Shown piece by piece: positions 1 through 4,682 of a stretch of 6,013 bases of DNA (the stretch's first letter is position 1; the number at the start of each line of letters is the position of its first letter). The notes beneath the pieces are model-generated. The model did not search any database and had not been told where the DNA came from. It saw only the letters and a program-made list of their open reading frames with translations. The DNA is from Leucobacter sp. (GTDB taxonomy: Bacteria; Actinomycetota; Actinomycetes; Actinomycetales; Microbacteriaceae): NCBI GenBank assembly GCA_031178565.1, contig JAPSIU010000178.1, positions 1 through 6,013 of the forward strand, in the 5' to 3' direction. Both the position numbers and the translations under genes were made by a program.

Positions 1-26
1 GCGGCATCGGTGGTCGCAGGATCGCA

Positions 27-66
27 CGAACGGGCCCGCTCTGCTTCGGCAGGGCGGGCCCGTTCG
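27..66. terminator. Strong UUCG-tetraloop hairpin, probable terminator of a gene left of the window
   Basis: Arms 27-39 (CGAACGGGCCCGC) and 54-66 are perfect reverse complements over 13 bp. They continue through a T-G wobble (40/53) and four more pairs (CTGC/GCAG) to a C(TTCG)G tetraloop, giving an 18-bp stem with a four-base loop. No T-run follows on either strand. Actinobacterial intrinsic terminators often lack one. The stem is symmetric, so the strand it serves cannot be fixed. No stop codon of a flanking gene is visible in 1-26. Confidence 0.8.
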
Positions 67-70
67 CGTT

Positions 71-191
71 CCGGCCGACCTCCGCCGCCCCGGCCCGTCT
101 CCGCCGCCCGGCCCGTCTTCGCCACCCCGGCATCTCCGCCCCGGCCCATCTTCGCCACCCCGGCCCACCTCCGCCATCCCGTCTCCGCTAT
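71..191. repeat. Degenerate 18-19 bp tandem repeat
   Basis: About six imperfect units begin with CCGG near 71, 90, 108, 127, 141 and 160. The consensus is roughly CCGGCCCRTCTCCGCC with a 1-3 base tail. The fourth unit is shorter (14 bp), and a partial unit follows to about 191. The array is almost free of A on the plus strand. The open frames across it give low-complexity Pro/Arg/Ala translations with no recognisable domain, so it reads as non-coding. Its role is unknown; slippage or a decayed repeat locus are possibilities. Confidence 0.6.
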
Positions 192-210
192 CCCCTACCC
201 ACCCGGCGGT

Positions 211-285
211 GCACTCGTCCGCCGGGAGTGCACTCCTCGACGCGCGGATAGGTGTCCTCTCGGCGCAGGGGTGCGCTCTCGGCGG
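211..285 (+). repeat. 75-bp hairpin-forming repeat, copy A
   Basis: Matches copy B (1255-1329) at 66 of 75 positions without gaps, in the same orientation. Arms 219-235 (CCGCCGGGAGTGCACTC) and 269-285 (GGGTGCGCTCTCGGCGG) pair over 17 bp if three G-T wobbles are allowed, leaving a 33-base loop. Seven of the nine differences from copy B fall in the loop. The copy starts 13 bp past the stop of the AbiEi-like gene, so it could also act as that gene's terminator. It belongs to no repeat family I can name. Confidence 0.75.
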
Positions 286-298
286 AGTCAGAGCTTAC

Positions 299-1081
299 TC
301 AACGGAGGTAGGGCTCGAGGCCGCCCCCGCTCACCGGCGGCGGCACCCCGAAGGAGCGCAGGCGCGCCGCCAGCGCCTGGGCCGTACGGGACTCCGCGAA
401 CCCCCAGCGAATGAGCCGCTTCATCGTCGTCCCCTGAATCCAGTTCTCGCGTGCCCGTTCGTCGACGACGACTTGAGCCGCGGAGCGACGACTCAGCCGT
501 TCGGACTCGAAGTATTTAACCAGTCCGTCGATCTCGGCGAGGATCCCGAGGCCGAGCAGCTCGACGTCGACACGGTACATGCCGTCGTTCGGAGAGGGTA
601 CCGGGACCTGGATCTCCACCTCGTAGCCCAGTCTGCGCAATTGCAGACGGCTCAGGCTCTCGGGCATCGACTCCGCGCGCCCGTCGGCGAATCGGATCTG
701 CGCTCTTGCCCTCCGCACGCCTCGCTGCCCCGCCATGGCGCTGACCCTGTCGAGCATGCGCTCGCTCCACTCGTGCTGCGCCTCTCCCGCGTCACGCCCG
801 AACGTCCGCTGCAGGCCGGCGTCGAGGCAGGGGATCGCCCGGTCGGAAGCGGAGAACCTCGCCACATCGAGCAGTGTTCGATCGAGTCCCGTGCAACGCA
901 GCCCGCCGATCTCGACGATCTCGTCGGGAGGGATGTCGCAGCGGTGCCGGATCACCGAACCGGTGTCCCGCACCGCGCCGCCCGGCCTCGCAGCCACTTC
1001 GACGCGGCTGGTCGATACGCCGTACAAACGCAGTGACGCCCGCACGCGGTCGACTCGGTCCTCGGGTTCTTCTGCCTGCAC
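299..1081 (-). CDS. AbiEi-like / PD-(D/E)XK-type protein, probably 5'-truncated
   Basis: The 260-residue product resembles the actinobacterial proteins annotated as type IV toxin-antitoxin AbiEi-family antitoxins. Residues about 16-75 match the middle segment (LYGVSTSRVEV, then VIRHR, then GGLRCTGLDRTLLDVAR). Residues 133-240 are the conserved C-terminal restriction-endonuclease-like domain: DGRAESMPESLSRLQL, D172, the AEIDG block with E183 and D185, K189-Y190, then RENWIQGTTMKRLIRWG. Intact relatives usually carry about 100 more N-terminal residues, with a winged-helix DNA-binding domain and a SHxSAA-type segment, and both are missing. The frame is closed by a TGA about 50 bp upstream of this GTG, which is the only available start and has no Shine-Dalgarno. 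I see a 5'-deleted remnant, possibly a pseudogene; no toxin gene lies beside it. Homology to this family is likely, an antitoxin function is not shown. Confidence 0.7.
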   Translation of the reverse strand: MQAEEPEDRVDRVRASLRLYGVSTSRVEVAARPGGAVRDTGSVIRHRCDIPPDEIVEIGGLRCTGLDRTLLDVARFSASDRAIPCLDAGLQRTFGRDAGEAQHEWSERMLDRVSAMAGQRGVRRARAQIRFADGRAESMPESLSRLQLRRLGYEVEIQVPVPSPNDGMYRVDVELLGLGILAEIDGLVKYFESERLSRRSAAQVVVDERARENWIQGTTMKRLIRWGFAESRTAQALAARLRSFGVPPPVSGGGLEPYLR

Positions 1082-1254
1082 GGACGTAGGATCCCACGCC
1101 GGCGAGCCTCGACCGCCTCCGCATGCTCATCCGTGGATAACTCGGGCGATGGCGGAACGTCACGGACTCTGTGGACGAACATCGACCACCGCGCACTCGG
1201 GGTTCCACTCTGCGCACCCCGAAGATGCGCACGTCGTGCATACCCGCCCGCCGT
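1082..1254. other. Gene-free stretch with two DnaA-box-like nonamers
   Basis: This lies between the truncated AbiEi-like gene and repeat copy B. On the plus strand, CGTGGATAA (1132-1140) differs by one base from the TGTGGATAA DnaA-box form. TGTGGACGA (1170-1178) differs by one base from the high-GC form TGTGGACAA. They share orientation and lie 38 bp apart. There is no AT-rich element and no replication gene, so this is not an origin. No frame here restores the missing N-terminus of the adjacent gene. Confidence 0.3.
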
Positions 1255-1329
1255 GCACTCGTCCGCCGAGAGTGCACTCCTCGACGCACGGATGGGTATT
1301 CCCTCGGCGGACGAGTGCGCTCTCGGCGG
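1255..1329 (+). repeat. 75-bp hairpin-forming repeat, copy B
   Basis: Direct-repeat partner of copy A. Two mutually exclusive stems are possible. One is a perfect 16-bp inverted repeat, 1255-1270 (GCACTCGTCCGCCGAG) with 1303-1318. The other is a 17-bp stem, 1263-1279 with 1313-1329, containing one T-G wobble. The second is the one also preserved in copy A. The copy also contains the palindrome GAGTGCACTC. It ends 55 bp before the start codon of the membrane-protein gene, so it sits in or near that gene's promoter region. Confidence 0.75.
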
Positions 1330-1372
1330 TGATGTGCTCCCGGCGGCGGGCGGCGCCGACCGATTCAGTGAT

Positions 1373-1384
1373 TAGGCTACGGGT
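1373..1384 (+). promoter_or_regulatory. Leaderless -10 element for the Pro/Gln-rich membrane protein
   Basis: TAGGCT (1373-1378) fits the actinobacterial TAnnnT -10 hexamer. Exactly six bases separate it from the ATG at 1385, which puts the expected transcription start at or next to the A of the ATG. There is no Shine-Dalgarno upstream. No convincing -35 hexamer is seen. The arrangement implies a leaderless mRNA. Confidence 0.6.
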
Positions 1385-2002
1385 ATGAGCACGACAGATC
1401 CGACGGTTCCCGAAACGCCCCGGCAGGACGGTTCCGCCCAGCCCCAGCCGCCGTACGCGCCGCAGTACCAGCAGTCCGGACAGACCGGGCAGCCGCAGTA
1501 CCAGCAGCAGCCGGGGCAGGCGCAGCCCGGGCAGCAGTACCAGCCGCAGCCGGGGCAGCAGTATCAGCCGGCGGAGCAGCCGCCGTATCAGCAGCCGGGG
1601 CCCGCACAGCCGCAGTATCAGCAGCCGCAGCAGTCAGGGCCGCAGCCGCAGTACGCCCCGGCGCCCCGGTACGCACCGACGCAGGCGCCGCTCAACGTTC
1701 CGGGGCTCATCTGCCTCATCATTCTCGGGCTGCAGGCGATCCTCGTCATCACCACGCCGTTCCTCTTTCGCGCCGCGGGCGGCGGAGGTGTGTTCCCGGT
1801 GATCTCCGCCGCGATCACGATCGTGTCGGTCCTGTTCTCGATCGCCCTGATCGTGTTCGGCGTCATCGGCTGGCGCCGAAGCGCATCGGAACGACTCCAC
1901 TGGGCTGCGATCGCCGGCGTCGTGATGGGTGCGTTCGATCTCGTCGTGCAGCTCGTGAGCCAGCTCAGCAACTGGCTCGCATTCAGCGTGCTCCCGTACT
2001 GA
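1385..2002 (+). CDS. Pro/Gln/Tyr-rich membrane protein (DUF4190-like), function unknown
   Basis: The product has 205 residues. Residues 1-101 are low complexity and rich in Pro, Gln, Tyr and Gly, with recurring QYQ(P/Q)QPG-like units. Such cytoplasmic tails are common on actinobacterial membrane proteins. Three hydrophobic segments follow at about 104-127, 136-164 and 172-200, separated by short Gly-rich (GGGG, 132-135) and basic (WRRSASER, 163-170) turns. There is no signal peptide and no catalytic motif. The layout recalls DUF4190-type small membrane proteins, but the match is by shape only. The ATG at 1385 is supported by the well-spaced -10 element just upstream. The gene converges on rpsO across an 87-bp gap. 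I cannot assign a function. Confidence 0.85.
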   Translation: MSTTDPTVPETPRQDGSAQPQPPYAPQYQQSGQTGQPQYQQQPGQAQPGQQYQPQPGQQYQPAEQPPYQQPGPAQPQYQQPQQSGPQPQYAPAPRYAPTQAPLNVPGLICLIILGLQAILVITTPFLFRAAGGGGVFPVISAAITIVSVLFSIALIVFGVIGWRRSASERLHWAAIAGVVMGAFDLVVQLVSQLSNWLAFSVLPY

Positions 2003-2023
2003 ACCGGCGCGCGCACGCAGAAA

Positions 2024-2050
2024 CGCCCGCCACCGCGAGGGTGACGGGCG
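2024..2050 (-). terminator. Terminator of rpsO between convergent genes
   Basis: In the minus-strand transcript the stem is CGCCCG-U-CACC, loop CUCGC, then GGUG-G-CGGGCG. This gives 11 continuous pairs including one U-G wobble, followed by UUU. The plus-strand transcript has a C/A mismatch at the same step and no U-run after the stem. The signal is therefore best formed for rpsO but may also stop the opposing gene. A second small hairpin (ATCCGG, six-base loop, CCGGAT; 2064-2081) lies closer to the rpsO stop codon. Confidence 0.8.
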
Positions 2051-2089
2051 CTTCGCAGCACGTATCCGGCGATCACCGGATCCGAGGAG

Positions 2090-2359
2090 CTATCGGCGAA
2101 GACCGAGGCGCTCGATGAGCGAACGGTAACGCGTGATGTCGATGTCCTGGAGGTAGCCCAGCAGGCGACGGCGCTGACCGACGAGCAGCAGGAGACCGCG
2201 GCGCGAGTGGTGATCGTGCTTGTGGGTCTTGAGGTGCTCCGTCAGATCCTTGATCCGCTGGGTGAGCATGGCAACCTGCACCTCGGGGGAACCGGTGTCG
2301 CCGGGCTTGGTCGCGTACTCTTCGATGATCGCCTTCTTGACGTCTGCTTCCAGTGCCAT
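2090..2359 (-). CDS. rpsO: 30S ribosomal protein S15
   Basis: The product has 89 residues, the usual full length of bacterial S15. S15 is a primary binder of the central domain of 16S rRNA and nucleates assembly of the 30S platform. The family signature is complete: TGSPEVQVAMLTQRI (22-36), LTEHLKTHKHDHHSRRGLLLLVGQRR (39-64), then LLGYLQDIDITRYRSLIERLGLRR to the end. The HDHHSRRG block that contacts 16S rRNA is intact. A Shine-Dalgarno stretch AGGAAGG (complement of 2368-2374) precedes the ATG. The gene appears monocistronic. In many bacteria rpsO is followed by pnp, but here a terminator and a convergent membrane-protein gene follow. Its leader is about 80 bases long and can form hairpins, a possible site for S15 autoregulation. 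Confidence 0.98.
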   Translation of the reverse strand: MALEADVKKAIIEEYATKPGDTGSPEVQVAMLTQRIKDLTEHLKTHKHDHHSRRGLLLLVGQRRRLLGYLQDIDITRYRSLIERLGLRR

Positions 2360-2423
2360 AGGGATCCCCTTCCTGTTGCTGCGCGGCGCCGTCAGCGGGA
2401 TGCTGGGGCTCTCTTTCTCCGCG

Positions 2424-2452
2424 GCCGTTCTAACGGCAACCTGTACATCCTA
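2424..2452 (-). promoter_or_regulatory. Putative rpsO promoter -10 and start of its leader
   Basis: On the minus strand TAGGAT (complement of 2447-2452) fits TAnnnT and would start transcription near 2440, giving a leader of about 80 bases before the rpsO ATG. Just inside the transcript, GCCGT-TAGA-ACGGC (complement of 2424-2437) forms a five-pair stem with a four-base loop. No clear -35 is seen. Confidence 0.4.
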
Positions 2453-2487
2453 GCACCTTCGGCTGCCGCGCGCCCGCTCATGCGCCC

Positions 2488-2547
2488 GTAACAGAAGTGC
2501 AGCGCACCCGTCACGGAAACGACATCACTCCGAGACGGTCGTGAAAC
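2488..2547 (+). promoter_or_regulatory. Phased GlnR-like half sites upstream of amtB
   Basis: Six pentamers follow one another with exactly six bases between each: GTAAC (2488), GCAGC (2499), GTCAC (2510), GACAT (2521), GAGAC (2532) and GAAAC (2543). The GlnR operator known from Streptomyces and mycobacteria alternates GTnAC and GnAAC at n6 spacing. Sites 1 and 3 match the first form exactly and site 6 matches the second. Sites 2 and 5 each miss by one base and site 4 by two. The array ends 63 bp before the amtB ATG, a suitable place for an activator. Binding is inferred, and it is unknown whether this organism has GlnR. Confidence 0.4.
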
Positions 2548-2610
2548 AGCCGCGGCGCACACTGGTCGCACGGAGACAGTCCCGCGTTCCGAGAGAAAGG
2601 ATGGCGTCCC

Positions 2611-3831
2611 ATGGAAGCCACAGACGTTTGGACCCTCGCGAGCAGCGCGCTCGTGCTCATCATGACCCCCGGGCTCGCGCTCTTCTACGGCGGGCTCGTG
2701 AGGGTGCGCTCGGTCGTCAACATGATGCTCTTCAGCGTCAGCGCCATAGGCGTCGTCGGTATGCTCTGGATCCTCTTCGGCTACGGCATGAGCTACTTCG
2801 CCGAGGGCGAGAGCGGGTTCGCCGGGAACCCCCTCAAGGACCTCGGCCTCATCGCCACCGATCCCGAGACCTTCATCGGCGTCGGCTTCGGCGCGGTCTT
2901 CGCGATGATCACCACCGCCCTGATCTCGGGGGCGATCGCCGACCGCGTGGGCCTCGGTTCGTGGGTGCTGTTCTCGGGCGTGTGGGCCGCGCTCGTGTAC
3001 TTCCCCGTGGCGGCATGGGTCTGGGGCGGCGGCTGGATCATGCAGCTCGGCGCCTGGCTCGGCACCCCGGAGGTGATCGACCTCGCAGGCGGCACGGCGA
3101 TCCATATCAACGCCGGCGCAGCGGCCCTCGCGCTCGCCATCGTCGCGGGCAGACGCCGCGACTTCGGCCCGGGATCGCACAAGCCGCACAGCGTGCCGCT
3201 CGTCACCATCGGCGCGGCGCTCCTGTGGTTCGGCTGGATCGGCTTCAACGCCGGCCTCGCCACGGAGATCGCCGAGGCGGGCCTGATCCTCGTCAACACA
3301 CTCGGCGCACCCGCGGCGGCCATCGTGAGCTGGCTCGTCGTCGACGCGGTGCGCGGCAAGAAGCCGAGTGTCATCGGGGCGGCGTCCGGCGCGATCGCGG
3401 GGCTCGTGGGAATCACACCGGCCGCGGCGAACCTCTCCCCGCTCTGGGCGCTGCTGCTCGGTCTGATCGCAGGCGCGGCCTGCGCCTGCGCGATCGACTG
3501 GAAGTACCGCCTCGGTTACGACGATTCGCTCGATGTCGTGGGCCTGCACCTGGTCGCCGGCGTCATCGGAACGCTCTACCTCGGCTTCTTCGCCTTCGAC
3601 GACGGCATCTTCACCGGTGGCGACGGCGGTCTCCTGCTGGTCCAGGCGATCTCGGTGCTCGGTGTCCTGATCTACTCGTTCACGGCATCGCTCCTCATCG
3701 CGTTCGCCGTCAAACTCGTCACCGGGCTCCGCGTCCCGACGGAGGTCGAGGAGGCGGGCATCGACGCCGCCGCCCACGGAGAGGAGGCCTACGCCTACGA
3801 GCCGAGTTCGGCCTTCGCGGGCACCCGATAG
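2611..3831 (+). CDS. amtB: Ammonium transporter, Amt/MEP/Rh family
   Basis: The 406-residue inner-membrane channel protein has about 11 transmembrane helices and no cleavable signal peptide. It carries ammonium/ammonia into the cell. Compared from memory with E. coli AmtB, the pore residues are F93 and F97 (F103, F107), W138 (W148), D157 (D160), the twin histidines H165 and H313 (H168, H318) and F212 (F215). The signature DLAGGTAIHINAG (157-169) is complete. The C-terminal RVPTEVEEAGIDAAAHGEEAY (374-394) is the tail that couples to the PII protein GlnK. One oddity is that the recruitment-site serine (E. coli S219, in FNAGS) is L216 here. AAAGGA (2596-2601) is a Shine-Dalgarno nine bases before the ATG. 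amtB is often followed by glnK, but a phosphatase gene follows here. Phased GlnR-like sites upstream suggest nitrogen control. Confidence 0.96.
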   Translation: MEATDVWTLASSALVLIMTPGLALFYGGLVRVRSVVNMMLFSVSAIGVVGMLWILFGYGMSYFAEGESGFAGNPLKDLGLIATDPETFIGVGFGAVFAMITTALISGAIADRVGLGSWVLFSGVWAALVYFPVAAWVWGGGWIMQLGAWLGTPEVIDLAGGTAIHINAGAAALALAIVAGRRRDFGPGSHKPHSVPLVTIGAALLWFGWIGFNAGLATEIAEAGLILVNTLGAPAAAIVSWLVVDAVRGKKPSVIGAASGAIAGLVGITPAAANLSPLWALLLGLIAGAACACAIDWKYRLGYDDSLDVVGLHLVAGVIGTLYLGFFAFDDGIFTGGDGGLLLVQAISVLGVLIYSFTASLLIAFAVKLVTGLRVPTEVEEAGIDAAAHGEEAYAYEPSSAFAGTR

Positions 3832-3840
3832 GCTCGATTC
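3829..3840 (+). promoter_or_regulatory. Leaderless -10 element overlapping the amtB stop codon
   Basis: TAGGCT (3829-3834) is the same hexamer as at 1373 and again lies exactly six bases before an ATG. Its first three bases are the TAG stop codon of amtB. The phosphatase gene therefore seems to have its own leaderless promoter inside the end of amtB. No Shine-Dalgarno lies in the nine-base gap between the two genes. Confidence 0.55.
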
Positions 3841-4668
3841 ATGACCGCTGCGACTGCACTCGACACCACCCCCGAAGCGCTCTGCCGGATCGCGGCCGAC
3901 GTCGCCGGCCGTGCCGGACGCCGGATCCTCGAGCTCCGCAGGTCGGGAGTCTCCGTTGCGGCCACGAAGTCCAGCGACAACGATCTCGTGACGGAGGCGG
4001 ACCGGGAATCGGAGCGCATGGTCGTCGAGGCGCTCCGGGAGGCGAGGCCTCACGATGGCATCCTCGGCGAGGAGGGCACGGGCATCCCGGGCACGAGCGG
4101 GATCACCTGGGTGATCGATCCGATCGACGGCACGACGAACTACCTGTACGACCTCCCCGCCTACGCCGTCAGCATCGCCGCGACCGTACCGGATGAGGCC
4201 GCGTTCGCCGACGGGAGGCGCGCCGTCGCCGGAGCGGTCTACAACCCGCGCACCGACGAGCTGTTCGACGCGTGGGAGGGCGGCGGCGCGAGGATGAACG
4301 GCGCGCCGATCCGTGTCTCGGACAAGGGCGACCTCGCAACAGCCCTCGTGGGGACCGGCTTCGGCTACACGACCGAGAGAAGGTTGGAGCAGTTGGTCGT
4401 GCTGCAGCGCGTGCTCCCGCGGGTGCGCGACATCCGGCGCATCGGATCGGCCGCGTACGACCTCTGCCTCGTGGGTGCAGGCCGGCTCGACGCGTTCTTC
4501 GAGCACGGCCTGCAGCCGTGGGACTACGCGGCCGCGGCACTCGTGGCGCGCGAGGCCGGGGCCGGGCTTCTCGGGCGAGACGACAAGACGCCCCCGGGAG
4601 AGCCCCTCATCTTCGCCGGGAACCCGGCCCTCGTGAACGCTCTGCGGGACCTCGCCCTCGCGCGCTGA
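3841..4668 (+). CDS. Inositol monophosphatase family protein
   Basis: The product has 275 residues, a normal size for the family. These Mg2+-dependent, Li+-sensitive enzymes hydrolyse phosphate monoesters such as inositol 1-phosphate; in actinobacteria some members act on histidinol phosphate instead. The metal-binding set is complete: GEE (76-78, E77), motif WVIDPIDGTTN (90-100, with D93 and D96) and WDYAAAALVAREAGAGL (227-243, with D228). TKSSDNDLVTEAD (42-54) matches the conserved N-terminal loop. Substrate cannot be told from sequence, so neither suhB nor hisN is assigned. The start is chosen for the -10 element six bases upstream, implying leaderless translation. It follows amtB by nine bases but need not share its transcript. 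The gene converges on the formamidase with a 14-bp gap. Confidence 0.93.
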   Translation: MTAATALDTTPEALCRIAADVAGRAGRRILELRRSGVSVAATKSSDNDLVTEADRESERMVVEALREARPHDGILGEEGTGIPGTSGITWVIDPIDGTTNYLYDLPAYAVSIAATVPDEAAFADGRRAVAGAVYNPRTDELFDAWEGGGARMNGAPIRVSDKGDLATALVGTGFGYTTERRLEQLVVLQRVLPRVRDIRRIGSAAYDLCLVGAGRLDAFFEHGLQPWDYAAAALVAREAGAGLLGRDDKTPPGEPLIFAGNPALVNALRDLALAR

Positions 4669-4682
4669 CCCGCGGGCTCCGC

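Noticed and set aside
10..414. Plus-strand 134-residue frame over the tandem repeat
   Set aside because: Pro/Arg/Ala low complexity is generated by the repeat and it runs through the terminator hairpin; no ribosome binding site.
209..1036. Plus-strand 275-residue frame opposite the AbiEi-like gene
   Set aside because: It begins inside repeat copy A and has no domain, whereas the minus-strand frame shows conserved family blocks.
1132..1178. Replication origin
   Set aside because: There are only two imperfect boxes, no AT-rich unwinding element and no replication genes.
211..1329. CRISPR array or insertion sequence between the direct repeats
   Set aside because: There are only two repeats about 1 kb apart, no spacers and no cas genes. 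No transposase and no terminal inverted repeats of an IS element are present.
2541..4196. 551-residue plus-strand frame overlapping amtB
   Set aside because: It is out of frame with amtB, is Arg/His-rich, and has no recognisable family; amtB explains the region.
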